Shown: positions 24,839 to 34,777, counted from the first letter of the stretch. The stretch: 39,361 bases of DNA from Bacteroidota bacterium (GCA_029572965.1 JAKPQD010000327.1:1-39361); one strand, 5' to 3'. Numbers and translations: made by a program. Notes: generated from the sequence alone by a model not told the origin.

Positions 24839-27652
24839 TTAAAATACAGCTTTGACCCCTATGTTGTAAAACCTTGTTTGAGGCTCAGTTCCAACATTCA
24901 ATTCCATAATGTCTTTATTGTCAGATATAGTCAACAGGCTGAATGCATTAACATAAAGATTAAGCCCTTTGATGTACGAATCTTTGAAAAACCTTTCGGG
25001 TACAGTATAGGTCAATTGAACTTTTGAAAGGTCGAAACGATTTGTACTGTAAGTCCAAAAATCTGACGCACGGAAATTGTTGCTCCCGCTCAGGGTAGTC
25101 AAACGTGGATAAGTAGCAGTGTTCTTTGTGGCTTCTGTCCAGCTATCGCGAACAACAGCAGAATACTTGCCATCACCATAAACCCAATAGTATGAACCAC
25201 TTTTTGTAGCTGTGCCACCCAAACCCCCGGTACCTAACACAAACAAAGTAAATGCCTTATACTGGGCTGTGATATGCACACCAAAATTAAAAGGATTGCC
25301 CCACTCTCCAATCATTACTTCATCGTTTTCGTCGATAATATTATCCCCGTTTTGGTCTTTGTACTTAATATCTCCGGGTTTTACTTCACCGAATTTTTGT
25401 TTTGCATGGGTCTCAATATCTTTCTCATCCATGAAAAACCCTTCGTTTTGCAAACCAAAAATGGCATTGATTGGTTTCCCGGCACGGTTACGGTATTTAT
25501 CCTGGTACAACTCGTCACGTACCAAAGCCTCAGTAACAACATAAGTTCCGGAAGCCCCTACTGTCAGGTTAACGTCTCCAAGTTTTTTATTGAAACTAAT
25601 TTGGAAGTCAAGTCCTTTGTAGCTGTTTTCTTCATAGTTGTTGTATGGCAAAAATGAAGTTTGTGGCCAGCCGGTAACAAAAAAGCTTGGATATTGGCTT
25701 GAGTTCTGGACAGGAATACCATCTTTCTTGATATAAAATACGTTGGTCTGGAAATTAATCAACCTGTTGAACAAATCACCTTCTAACCCAAAGGTGATTT
25801 CTTTTCTTTTTGCATAAGTAAGGTTTTCATTGGCCCCTCTTGTTACAACAGTAGCCTGGTTACTCCAACTGCCATCGCTCCATGAGTACCAACCATTAGA
25901 AACATAACTGGTATTATACAAATAGTAGCCACTCAAACCTTCATCTGTATTAAGAATACCTCCTGAAACAGAAACCTTTAGCCTGTTAACTACATCAGAG
26001 CCTTTGAGAAACTCTTCATTGCTGAGTACCCAACCAACACTGGCTGTAGGCGAAAGTGCCACACGTTTTTTAGTGGACAATTTTGTTGAATTGACAACAG
26101 CGCTGCTAAAATCTAAATAATACTTGTGGTCAAAGTTGTAAGCCAGTTGTAACCCAAGGTTTGAATTGGTACGGTACTGATAATCACCAGTCTGACGGCC
26201 TCTGTAAGCAGCAGCAATCAATTTTCCAGAAAAATTGTGTACATCACCAAAGGTTTTATCATAATCGAAATGCATGTTAAAATCAAGTACCTGGCTGTTC
26301 CAGTTGTCAGATAAGGTTTTAGCTTCACCGGCATTCTTATCTTTATTGTATTTTGTCAAACCATAAATAGTATTGTCATTTGCCACAGAATTATTCCAGG
26401 TTGGCAAATAAACTGCATAAGTATTGCTAACAACTTCGTTATAACTATTTGAATAGTCAACAGCTATCTGGGTTGCAAAGGTTAACCCGCTTATAGCATT
26501 GTTTAGGTCAACAATAGCCCCGGCATTGTACTGAAACTGACGACTGGTATAAGTAGTATAGCCGGCAGCATACACATCTGCAATCGGGTTGGTCAAGTAT
26601 TCCTGTGTACCACCTAAGATATACTTACCATCAATAACATGGCGGCTTTCGCTGGCCAACAATTGAGCTTTAGTCGAATCTTTAGCTATCATATCAACAG
26701 GTATCAATGGAGAGTAGCGATGAGGCTGTATTTTTGCAGAATTGCTCCAGAAGTTGCCATTAGCAGAACGGGCATCATAAAATACATTAGACATGTTAAT
26801 GTATGTTTTGATATAATCGTTCAGCTTAAGGTCAATATTACCGCGAATATTGAAACGGGTAACATTTTCATTCTTACCTTCTCCAAAATTCAACAACGAA
26901 TTACTGTGTTGAAAGCCAGATTGTGCATAAAACTGGGCACGGTCATTACCGCCTGTAAAGTCAGCATCGGCCCTGTTGTAGTTAGACATACTGCGCAGAT
27001 AATCTGACGAATAGTAATCAACATCAGGATAACGGTAAATATTACTATGGCTTGCATAATTATTGATAGTTTCATCACTGTACAAAGGCACTAACCCATC
27101 ATTTATACAAGCCTGGTTGTAATATTTCATGTATTCGGCAGAATTTAAATAGTCTGGATACGATTTGGGAATGTTAATACCCGTGTTGACATAAACATTG
27201 CTCTTGCGAAGCCCTGCTTTGCCACGTTTTGTAGTAATAAGCAATACCCCTCCGGCAGCACGGCTACCATACAAAACCACAGCATTAGCCCCTTTAAGGA
27301 AAGTAATTTGCTGTATTTCAGTGGTTGTAATCTCATTTATCGGGCGGGGAACTCCATCAACCAACACTAAAGTGTTGCCCACATTCCAGAAGTTGCTACC
27401 ACCTACAAAAGCAGCAATTCCATCACCCGGATAGGTGCCATAATTTTTATCAAGATATTCAGTTGGGTTCAATACAGAAATAGCATTTGACAAATCATTT
27501 CTGTGTACAGTCCCATAAGCTACATTGACTATAGAATCGGTTTTGGATGAATCCACTTTTGCTACCTCCACTGTTTCAGTCTGGCCTGATACAGCAAGTG
27601 TAAAGCCCAAGCATGTTCCGAATAAAACCATTCGTATTCTTATATGTTTCAT
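24839..27652 (-). CDS. SusC-like TonB-dependent outer-membrane transporter lacking the N-terminal regulatory domain (XusC-like)
   Basis: 937 residues with a signal peptide (MKHIRIRMVLFGTCLGFTLA). The plug domain starts almost at once (VAYGTVHRNDLSNAISVLNP; LVLVDGVPRPI; ITFLKGANAVVLYGSRAAGG followed by VLLITTKRG), and a 22-strand-type barrel ends in YNIGVKAVF with a terminal Phe. Unlike the first SusC it has no carboxypeptidase-regulatory-like domain between signal and plug, making it over 100 residues shorter. A calcium-type loop (DQNGDNIIDENDE) is visible near residue 770. With SusD2 it imports glycan fragments through the outer membrane, powered by TonB. It begins 32 bp after SusD1. This short form as the second transporter is familiar from xylan utilization loci. 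Confidence 0.94.
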   Translation of the reverse strand: MKHIRIRMVLFGTCLGFTLAVSGQTETVEVAKVDSSKTDSIVNVAYGTVHRNDLSNAISVLNPTEYLDKNYGTYPGDGIAAFVGGSNFWNVGNTLVLVDGVPRPINEITTTEIQQITFLKGANAVVLYGSRAAGGVLLITTKRGKAGLRKSNVYVNTGINIPKSYPDYLNSAEYMKYYNQACINDGLVPLYSDETINNYASHSNIYRYPDVDYYSSDYLRSMSNYNRADADFTGGNDRAQFYAQSGFQHSNSLLNFGEGKNENVTRFNIRGNIDLKLNDYIKTYINMSNVFYDARSANGNFWSNSAKIQPHRYSPLIPVDMIAKDSTKAQLLASESRHVIDGKYILGGTQEYLTNPIADVYAAGYTTYTSRQFQYNAGAIVDLNNAISGLTFATQIAVDYSNSYNEVVSNTYAVYLPTWNNSVANDNTIYGLTKYNKDKNAGEAKTLSDNWNSQVLDFNMHFDYDKTFGDVHNFSGKLIAAAYRGRQTGDYQYRTNSNLGLQLAYNFDHKYYLDFSSAVVNSTKLSTKKRVALSPTASVGWVLSNEEFLKGSDVVNRLKVSVSGGILNTDEGLSGYYLYNTSYVSNGWYSWSDGSWSNQATVVTRGANENLTYAKRKEITFGLEGDLFNRLINFQTNVFYIKKDGIPVQNSSQYPSFFVTGWPQTSFLPYNNYEENSYKGLDFQISFNKKLGDVNLTVGASGTYVVTEALVRDELYQDKYRNRAGKPINAIFGLQNEGFFMDEKDIETHAKQKFGEVKPGDIKYKDQNGDNIIDENDEVMIGEWGNPFNFGVHITAQYKAFTLFVLGTGGLGGTATKSGSYYWVYGDGKYSAVVRDSWTEATKNTATYPRLTTLSGSNNFRASDFWTYSTNRFDLSKVQLTYTVPERFFKDSYIKGLNLYVNAFSLLTISDNKDIMELNVGTEPQTRFYNIGVKAVF

Positions 27653-27684
27653 ATTAAATATTTTAAAGTTAAAAAACTACACTC

Positions 27685-29523
27685 TTACCATCCGGGATTT
27701 TGGCCAAACTCAGGATAAAGAGTAACATCACTAATTTTTAAAGGCAACCAATAATGTTTGCTTTCAAATGGACGGGTCAATATTACCCTCTCCTTGATAT
27801 TGACAGGCTTTCCATCTGCGCCACGGTCAAAATCAAGGGCAGTTTTTTCACGATATTTCTTTTCGCCGGCAATCATCCACCTGCGAAGGTCATTAAACCT
27901 GAAATCTCCTTCAAAAGAAAGCTCAACGGCACGCTCGCGGATTATTTCGCCCATAAATTTATCTTTATCGCTGACATATTTAGCAGCAACAGCTCCTGCC
28001 CCACAGCGGGTCCTCACTTTGTTAAATGCTTCTTCGGCTGTAATATAACCAGGGTAGCTGCTGGTAGCAGAACCATATCCCTGCAATACAGCTTCGGCAT
28101 ACATCAAATAAACATCGGCCAAACGCATATAAGACAAATGCATGTAATTGTTCGAATAACCATCTATATCATTGGCAGACATTGGGGTAAGCTTGCGGAT
28201 TAAATAACCTGTTCGGCCTGAACCCTGGTTATTGCGGCTTGCCCCTCCGTTATACAACGATGCATAACGGTATTTTTCCTTATCTGCCGAAGCTGAACCT
28301 TTTATAACCTGCTGCCCGTCTGTAACAATATCATTGTAAAACCTTGGATCCCTTCCTGTCCAAGGATCAGCAGGGTTGTACCCTGATTCAGGATCATCAA
28401 TTGGCAACCCATTGGCCATACCATAATTCTCTACATACCTTGCATTAGGCGAAACATATCCTCCGCCAATATTAGCATCGCAGAATATAGCGCTTGGCCC
28501 CCAAGGGCACCCTTTAAACCACGAACTATAAACCGGAGCCTGAAATATGGCTTCAGGATAACCAGGAATAGTACTTCTTCCATCAGTATAGAAAAGCGAA
28601 CTATAGTCAGCAAAGCTTACCAATTTAACCCATGTTTCACCACTATCAACAATCTTGAGCATCTCAGCAAATGCAGCAGCTGCTTTTTTGCAATATTCCG
28701 TATTGTAAGCTGCATCTCCTCCGGATACTTTATTCATCAAAGGGCTTCCTGCATATAAATAATTCTTGCCCAAATAAGCCAATGCCGTCACTTTGGTAAT
28801 ACGTTGTTGGTTTTTACCTAAAGTCCTGCTCCCGGCTTCGGTTTTGTCCCAATCAACCGGCAACAAATCAGCGGCTTCTCTAAAGTCCCTGGCAACACTA
28901 TCGGCTATTTGCTGATAAGGCAACCTGGGAAGGGTCAATTTTTCACTTGAAGATAAAACCTTATTAATATAAGGCAAACCGCCCCAATACGACATAAGTT
29001 CAAAATGAAACCATCCACGGAAAAACAACAACTGGCCTTTAATGATATTTTTCTCTTCCTGAGTGGCATTTTTTAAATTATCAAGATTTGCTAATCCAAG
29101 GTTTGCTTTACGGATAGCATACCAAGCATTGGGCCACAAGTCTTTATCAAAACTTGAGGTGGTACTGGTATTGACCCCATTATTGCCATTGCTCATATTT
29201 CCATCTAAATATGAAATCCAGGCACTGTTAGTCCAACCCCAGTAGTCGCCTTTGTCAAACAAGTCATTGAGCCAGATACCGCCTTCTTTATGAAGGACTT
29301 CATCCGCCAAAAGCCAGTCACAGGCCCAAACAGTACCAATATAATCAGGGATACAGGCATATATTTCTTCAGTATAACCCTGAAAATTTTCAAAATTTAT
29401 AAATGCGTCTGTAGAAGAGATTTCCGATTCTGGAGCCTTATCAAGATACTCTGTACAAGAGAATAGCCCAATAAAAGAAAATAAGACTATGGCTCCAAAT
29501 ATTTTATAAATAGTTTTTTTCAT
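27685..29523 (-). CDS. SusD-like glycan-binding lipoprotein (first pair, XusB-like)
   Basis: 612 residues. The signal ends in a lipobox (FIGLFSC, Cys23) followed by TEYLDKAPESEISSTDAF, a typical mature SusD start. TPR-like helices carry QLLFFRGWFHFELMSYWGGL and PRLPYQQIADSVARDF. The C-terminal half carries IIRERAVELSFEGDFRFNDL and RRWMIAGEK, and the protein ends NPGW. It is placed 10 bp after the SusC1 stop, the tight spacing usual for SusC-SusD pairs. The role is surface capture of long glycans and lid function over SusC1. Carbohydrate-binding residues cannot be named from sequence alone. Confidence 0.95.
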   Translation of the reverse strand: MKKTIYKIFGAIVLFSFIGLFSCTEYLDKAPESEISSTDAFINFENFQGYTEEIYACIPDYIGTVWACDWLLADEVLHKEGGIWLNDLFDKGDYWGWTNSAWISYLDGNMSNGNNGVNTSTTSSFDKDLWPNAWYAIRKANLGLANLDNLKNATQEEKNIIKGQLLFFRGWFHFELMSYWGGLPYINKVLSSSEKLTLPRLPYQQIADSVARDFREAADLLPVDWDKTEAGSRTLGKNQQRITKVTALAYLGKNYLYAGSPLMNKVSGGDAAYNTEYCKKAAAAFAEMLKIVDSGETWVKLVSFADYSSLFYTDGRSTIPGYPEAIFQAPVYSSWFKGCPWGPSAIFCDANIGGGYVSPNARYVENYGMANGLPIDDPESGYNPADPWTGRDPRFYNDIVTDGQQVIKGSASADKEKYRYASLYNGGASRNNQGSGRTGYLIRKLTPMSANDIDGYSNNYMHLSYMRLADVYLMYAEAVLQGYGSATSSYPGYITAEEAFNKVRTRCGAGAVAAKYVSDKDKFMGEIIRERAVELSFEGDFRFNDLRRWMIAGEKKYREKTALDFDRGADGKPVNIKERVILTRPFESKHYWLPLKISDVTLYPEFGQNPGW

Positions 29524-29533
29524 ACTCCCTGGT

Positions 29534-32500
29534 TTATAAAGTTATATTAAGACCTAAGTTAAAACGCCTGACAGTAGGATAAGCAGATGAAGCCCCCATA
29601 TTTACCTCACGGTCATCCGGCATGTGTGTCCACATATATAAGTTGTTCCCGTTGAGGAAAATTTTAAGCGAACTGATCCCAATTTTTTTCAAGGCATCTT
29701 TCCCAAATGTATAAGCTATCTCAACATTTTTCAGACGTAAATAAGATCCATCGTACAAATACGTTGTCCCGGTAAAATCATTATGTGTATTCCACCTTGA
29801 CATAGGAAATGAAGCATCTGTATTCTGAGGGGTCCAGTACGAACCAATATTATACACCCTGTCGAGATGTTCTGAAAAGTTACTCAAAGAAACATAGCGG
29901 TTAGCATTGTTTACCCCATAAAATTGGAAATATACGCTAAAACCTTTCCATTCAGCACCAATTGTAGCATTATAAGTATTTTGCGGACGTTCGGGATATC
30001 CGTATGGAACCCTGTCGTAACCATCAACAACACCATCTCCGTTAAAATCTATCATATAAAGGTTGCCTGGCAGTTTTTGGGCATCATAGGTATTCAATTT
30101 TGTGCTACTATACAATTCGTCCCAGGTATTATAAAACGTACCATTGACATGAGTCCTGGTCTGGCCTATCTGCTTGCCGGCAGCCTTCAGATAATCATCT
30201 TTCAAAATAGGATCATCGGCTTCAAGAACTTCATCTTTTGAATGTGCCATACTAAAGTTTGCCCACACACGCAATTCGTTGGCAAATATTTTGTTGAACT
30301 TAAGTTCAAACTCGTATCCTCTGACACGGACCTTGCCAAGGTTTGCAGTTGGAGGGGTCCCACCAAAATATGAAGGTACAGCCCGGCTACCACCAGCCAA
30401 AAGTACATCTTTACGAGAATCTTGAAAAACATCTACACTACCTGAAATTAAATCTTTCAGGAATGAAAAGTCCACCCCGAAATTGGTCTTTGTTGTTGTT
30501 TCCCAGTGAATATCAGGGTTCCCAATCTTTGACTCTGTCCACCAGGTATAAGGGCTGGTATTACCAGCCTGAGAACCTAATGGAGAATTGCCCCCATTGG
30601 TCCAGGTGGTCATATATAACCAACGACTGGTTGAGATATTGTCATCCCCTACCTGACCCCATGAAGCTCTTAGTTTTAAAGACTTCAGAAAAGTCAAATT
30701 TTTCATAAAACTTTCTTCACTAATCATCCAGCCTACTGCTCCAGAAGGGAAAAAGGCAAAACGGTTCTCCGGCCCAAATTTTGCAGAGCCATTGTATGCC
30801 CCGTTAAATTCAATAAAATATTTAGATGCATAGTTGTATGTGGTACGGAATACCCAGTCTTCGCGGAAATGGGCAAATTCGCTACCTGTAGCATTCCTGT
30901 CACGGCTAAACAAACCCATAGCTGTAAAATCATGTTCATCGATTTTCTTAGCATAGTCTATTTGGCCCTGGTAAAACAGTTTTCGGTAATTGTCGCTACC
31001 TGCACCACTCCCATTATTATATGGTGCATCTGTATTGATACTCCATTGAGTAGGCACCCAGTCAAATTGGTTGGTACCCAAATACCTCGAATAGGTAACC
31101 TCACCTGTAACAGGGTTTATATATTTCTGCTGTACATTGCCATTGTCATAAATCCCCCCGACAGTCTTAAATATGTTATCAAATGATATAGATCCTTTTA
31201 CACTTAACCCGTTGACAAGCATGCTTAAATCTTGTTTTAGCGTAAAATCTGTATTCAACTGGATGGTAGATGTTTTTCTAATACCATTGTTACCCATTGT
31301 AGCCAATGAGTTAACTGTCGATACTTCATAATCTTCCATATATCCCCATGCCCCATCAGAATAACGCGGCAAATAAGCATCTGGCGGGTTACTGTATATA
31401 CTTTGCCAAATACGGTACTCCCATGCATCCTGGTTGTAACAATCTTGTTTTATTCCATAAGAACCTGCTAAATTTGAAGACAACGTGGTTGTTTTTGTTA
31501 AATAAAAGTCCAGGTTGCCACGTACGTTGGTTCGTTTATAACCATATCCCGGATCGTATGATTTACCATTGTCTATTTTTTTCAAAATATCTGCTTCATT
31601 CAAGAAATCAACCGATGTAAAGTATTTCACATGCGATGTACCTCCGGAAGCATTAATATTAGCACTATACGACATGGCATAGTCTTTAATCAATTCATCA
31701 TTCCAGTCAACGTTTGGATATCGCTCTGCTTCTTCCTGGTTTGCCGGGTTGCGATATTTTTCAAGAATAGCTACTGGGGTATATTCTTCCCATGAAGCCT
31801 CATTCATAGACACTTCACGAATAATAGCTTCGTTCCGAACAGAAAGAGCATCATACGAATCAGCCTTTGTAGCCAATTTCGAAGGGACTTTCATCGTAGC
31901 ATTAGCTGATACATGAATTTCTGCTTTACCTTCATGTCCTCGTTTTGTGGTAATCAATATTACCCCGTTGGCCCCTTTAACACCATAAACCGCTGTAGCT
32001 GATGCATCTTTCAATACCGAAATACTTTCAATTGAGCTGATATCAACACTGCTCATTTTACGCTCAATACCATCAACCATAACCAATGGGTCACTGTTGT
32101 TCCATGAGCTCTGGCCACGGATATATATTTTTGGGTCTTCATCACCAGGGGTACCTTTAGTAGCCACCGTAACAACCCCCGGCAAATTACCGGTCAACGC
32201 TGCTCCAACACTCGAAACCCCTCCAGTTTTTTGAAGTGTTTCTCCTTTTGTCTGTGTAATGGCCCCTACAACGCTTTCTTTTTTCTGCATCCCGTAACCA
32301 ACCACTACTACATCTTCCAAATTTGTTACGCTGACAGTCATTGCAACATTGACAGTCGTTTTGTCCTTAACATCTACTTCCTGAGGGGTTAACCCGATAA
32401 ATGAAATCTGAAGAATTTGCTCCCCTGACGTTGGAACATTAATCGAAAATTCTCCATTTTGATTTGACACAACTCCTGTTGTTGTCCCCTTAACTACTAC

Positions 32501-32686
32501 TGTTGCCCCAACAACCGGCAAGTTGTCCGGATCAACAATCACACCCTTCACTGTTTTGCTATTCTGCGCCTGAAGCATAGATCCATAAAAGATCAACGCA
32601 GAAAACAAGAACATCTTGATCAGCAGCCCACTCTTCAAATACGCTTGAAAAGTTTGATGCCGAAACCTTTTCTTTGTTTTGCTCAT
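29534..32686 (-). CDS. SusC-like TonB-dependent outer-membrane transporter (first pair, XusA-like)
   Basis: 1050 residues, the first gene of the PUL. Order: a long signal region to MLQAQ (~41); a carboxypeptidase-regulatory-like domain at about 43-118 (VKGVIVDPDNLPVVGATVVV ... NQNGEFSINV); a TonB-box-like VVVVGYG; a plug with VDGIERKMSSVDISSIESIS and the SusC signature LKDASATAVYGVKGANGVIL plus ITTKRG; then the beta barrel, ending RRFNLGLNITL. It imports oligosaccharides with SusD1. The 481 bp upstream hold the presumed regulated promoter. It heads an operon running to the terminator at 21735. Two tandem SusC/SusD pairs plus a DUF4361 protein are a hallmark of xylan utilization systems. Confidence 0.96.
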   Translation of the reverse strand: MSKTKKRFRHQTFQAYLKSGLLIKMFLFSALIFYGSMLQAQNSKTVKGVIVDPDNLPVVGATVVVKGTTTGVVSNQNGEFSINVPTSGEQILQISFIGLTPQEVDVKDKTTVNVAMTVSVTNLEDVVVVGYGMQKKESVVGAITQTKGETLQKTGGVSSVGAALTGNLPGVVTVATKGTPGDEDPKIYIRGQSSWNNSDPLVMVDGIERKMSSVDISSIESISVLKDASATAVYGVKGANGVILITTKRGHEGKAEIHVSANATMKVPSKLATKADSYDALSVRNEAIIREVSMNEASWEEYTPVAILEKYRNPANQEEAERYPNVDWNDELIKDYAMSYSANINASGGTSHVKYFTSVDFLNEADILKKIDNGKSYDPGYGYKRTNVRGNLDFYLTKTTTLSSNLAGSYGIKQDCYNQDAWEYRIWQSIYSNPPDAYLPRYSDGAWGYMEDYEVSTVNSLATMGNNGIRKTSTIQLNTDFTLKQDLSMLVNGLSVKGSISFDNIFKTVGGIYDNGNVQQKYINPVTGEVTYSRYLGTNQFDWVPTQWSINTDAPYNNGSGAGSDNYRKLFYQGQIDYAKKIDEHDFTAMGLFSRDRNATGSEFAHFREDWVFRTTYNYASKYFIEFNGAYNGSAKFGPENRFAFFPSGAVGWMISEESFMKNLTFLKSLKLRASWGQVGDDNISTSRWLYMTTWTNGGNSPLGSQAGNTSPYTWWTESKIGNPDIHWETTTKTNFGVDFSFLKDLISGSVDVFQDSRKDVLLAGGSRAVPSYFGGTPPTANLGKVRVRGYEFELKFNKIFANELRVWANFSMAHSKDEVLEADDPILKDDYLKAAGKQIGQTRTHVNGTFYNTWDELYSSTKLNTYDAQKLPGNLYMIDFNGDGVVDGYDRVPYGYPERPQNTYNATIGAEWKGFSVYFQFYGVNNANRYVSLSNFSEHLDRVYNIGSYWTPQNTDASFPMSRWNTHNDFTGTTYLYDGSYLRLKNVEIAYTFGKDALKKIGISSLKIFLNGNNLYMWTHMPDDREVNMGASSAYPTVRRFNLGLNITL

Positions 32687-32800
32687 ACGTTTAGTTAATT
32701 AAAATAGTTAGTAATAAAAAATATAATAGGTGGTAATTACACAACGAAAATAATCCTGTCAAAAATCAACAGCTTTAAAAAAGGCTTTAAAAAATGTTTC

Positions 32801-32840
32801 ATTTACACTTATTTTCTGACTATTTACAATTTTTAGACAA
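32801..32840. promoter_or_regulatory. Candidate HTCS operator: direct repeat upstream of SusC1
   Basis: ATTTACAcTTaTT at 32801 is repeated as ATTTACAaTTtTT at 32822, exactly 21 bp (two helical turns) apart, each followed by GAC. This is the geometry expected for an AraC-type dimer. It lies 115-155 bp upstream of the SusC1 start, a sensible activator position. TTTACC-type half sites recur at the GH43-CBM6 promoter. The assignment is inference. The rest of 32687-32980 is AT-rich with no gene, and I found no convincing TTTG/TAnnTTTG pair. Confidence 0.4.
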
Positions 32841-32980
32841 AACATGAACGATTTTTTAAAATGGCGCAACGACAGGCTTAATGCGACATGTATTAAACGT
32901 TTGAAAATAAATCATTTAACAGAAAAATGCTTAAAATCAGTAGTTAATACTATTTCGGTTTAGAATTTGATGCGGTTAGT

Positions 32981-33021
32981 AAAAAAAAACTCCACCAGCA
33001 TCATATAGACCTGACGGAGTT
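32981..33021 (-). terminator. Rho-independent terminator after ruvC
   Basis: On the minus strand AACTCCGTCAG pairs with CTGGTGGAGTT (11 bp, two G-T wobbles, 12-nt loop; 32988-33021) and is followed by a T run (A's at 32981-32989). It lies about 147 bp beyond ruvC, separating the housekeeping operon from the PUL. The stretch 33022-33167 between ruvC and the stem shows nothing else. Confidence 0.85.
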
Positions 33022-33167
33022 ATAATCATCTTTAGATCTGACAGTACTTGCAATGCCTGTCAGCATTCAAACTTAACAACATTGAGGACACCAATATTGA
33101 GGTTACTTCTATCCCTCCAATGGCAATTCTTTTACAACTTATCCCTTTTCAAACAATAGCAGAGAGG

Positions 33168-33728
33168 CTATTTCTTTATCCTTTCAGGATTATCAGCAAG
33201 AAATTGCTTCCAGCTCTTGGCTTTAGAGCCTACTGCACCTTCTATCATCCCATTTTGATAGTAATGGCAGATAGCTGCCGCCAAACCATCAGTAGCATCA
33301 AGGTCTTGAGGTAGAGTTTTTAAATTAAGCATTTTCTGCAACATTGAAGCGACTTGTTCCTTGGAGGCATCGCCATTACCGGTAATGGCAAGCTTTATTT
33401 TTCGGGGGGCATATTCTGTTATCGGCAAACGTCTGAATAACGCAGCCGCTATTGCTGTACCCTGTGCCCGTCCAAGTTTTAACATCGACTGTACGTTTTT
33501 ACCAAAGAAAGGAGCTTCTATAGCCAACTCTGTGACTTGGTAATGGTCTATTAACTCAAGGGTTTTGTCGAAAATTATCTGAAGTTTTCTATATATATCT
33601 TTCTCTTTCGAAAGGTTAATGACATCTATAATAAGCAAAACAGGAGATTTCCCATCGCTTGTAATTATCCCAAACCCAGTGATGTTGGTTCCCGGGTCAA
33701 CGCCAAGTATAACTCGTTTTTTTACCAC
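33168..33728 (-). CDS. ruvC: Holliday junction resolvase RuvC
   Basis: 186 residues, the normal length for RuvC. All four metal-binding acids are present: Asp11 in GVDPGTNITGFG, Glu71 in AIEAPFFGKN, and Asp144 and Asp147 in DLDATDGLAAAICH. It cuts four-way DNA junctions as a dimer with RuvAB during recombination repair. The start is GTG at 33728; the only nearby ATG (33737) runs straight into a stop, so GTG is the best choice. It follows the oxidoreductase by 45 bp and is the last gene before the terminator, so it is probably read from the promoter near 39045. Confidence 0.96.
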   Translation of the reverse strand: MVKKRVILGVDPGTNITGFGIITSDGKSPVLLIIDVINLSKEKDIYRKLQIIFDKTLELIDHYQVTELAIEAPFFGKNVQSMLKLGRAQGTAIAAALFRRLPITEYAPRKIKLAITGNGDASKEQVASMLQKMLNLKTLPQDLDATDGLAAAICHYYQNGMIEGAVGSKAKSWKQFLADNPERIKK

Positions 33729-33773
33729 ACTTTACATTGTTTACAGGCTCGTAATATCAACATTTGCAATATT

Positions 33774-34745
33774 TCAATAATGCAACCCAATCCTTTCCCT
33801 CACATCATCGAGCATTTCCATCAATGATATGCTAAACGACAAAGGCAGCAGGGCACTTTCTTTTCGCCCGGTCAAAAGACAATTGGTCACTTCCTGGGCT
33901 TCATATTCATAACCAAACCCTTTAACATCAAACTTAAATACGGTTTCAGCACCGTCATTCATCGTAAGGGTCAAATACGAAGGACAATGCCACATCCTGT
34001 GCATCTTTATCCTTCCTTTTGTACCGCATATATCAGTTTCAACAGGGGTATTAGCCATAAATGTTGAACATAACGAAGCTGTAGCCCCATTTTTATATGT
34101 AAAACCAGCAACCCATGATTCATCAACTCCTGTTTCGCCTATCACAGCTGATGTTACAATATTTTCGGGCTTACCTAACAGTTGCAATGTGAGAAATACC
34201 GGGTAGATGCCAATATCTAACAAGCTGCCCCCTCCAAGTTTTTTATTAAACAAACGCCATTCCTTGTCATATACCGCCTGGTAACCAAAATCAGATTTTA
34301 TCTGCAATATATCACCAATTACCCGCTCGGCAATAAGATGTTCAACTTTTAAAAATGTAGGTAAAAAACGCGTCCAGATAGCCTCCATCAGAAATATGTC
34401 TTTCTCACGAGCCTTATCCACCATAGCCTGCACTTCTTGTCCATTCATTGCAAAAGGTTTCTCGCACAGTACCGCTTTGCCTGCATTTAAACTGGCAATA
34501 GTATTCTCAGCATGCATAACATGGGGCGTGGCAATATATACAACATCAACATTTGCATCTTGAAGCATTTCTTCGTAGGAACCATAAGCCTTTTCAGCTT
34601 TATATTTTACCCGAAATTCCTCAGCTTTGTCCTTTTCACGCGAAGCTACTCCGTAAAGCTTCGCATTGCAGACAAATTGCAAATCATGGGCAAATTTCTC
34701 AGCTATCCGGCCCAATCCAATAATACCCCAGTTGATTGTTCCCAT
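33774..34745 (-). CDS. Gfo/Idh/MocA-family NAD(P)-dependent oxidoreductase
   Basis: 323 residues. The Rossmann domain starts directly (WGIIGLGRIAEKFAHDL), followed by VVYIATPHVMHAENT and the family EKP motif (LCEKPF, Lys96), then the C-terminal alpha/beta domain with GGGSLLDIGIYPVFL. The latter form (D-x-G-x-Y) is common in the dihydrodiol-dehydrogenase-like branch acting on sugars or diols. No signal peptide is seen, so it is cytoplasmic. The substrate is unknown. It starts 32 bp after the thioredoxin-fold gene and precedes ruvC by 45 bp. No obvious functional link with its neighbours is visible. Confidence 0.93.
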   Translation of the reverse strand: MGTINWGIIGLGRIAEKFAHDLQFVCNAKLYGVASREKDKAEEFRVKYKAEKAYGSYEEMLQDANVDVVYIATPHVMHAENTIASLNAGKAVLCEKPFAMNGQEVQAMVDKAREKDIFLMEAIWTRFLPTFLKVEHLIAERVIGDILQIKSDFGYQAVYDKEWRLFNKKLGGGSLLDIGIYPVFLTLQLLGKPENIVTSAVIGETGVDESWVAGFTYKNGATASLCSTFMANTPVETDICGTKGRIKMHRMWHCPSYLTLTMNDGAETVFKFDVKGFGYEYEAQEVTNCLLTGRKESALLPLSFSISLMEMLDDVRERIGLHY

Positions 34746-34777
34746 AATAAATTGTGTTTAAGTATTTCTTTTGCCTT

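Noticed and set aside
33048-33314. Plus-strand frame overlapping the end of ruvC
   Set aside because: No domain, and it overlaps a certain gene and the ruvC 3' region; a chance frame.
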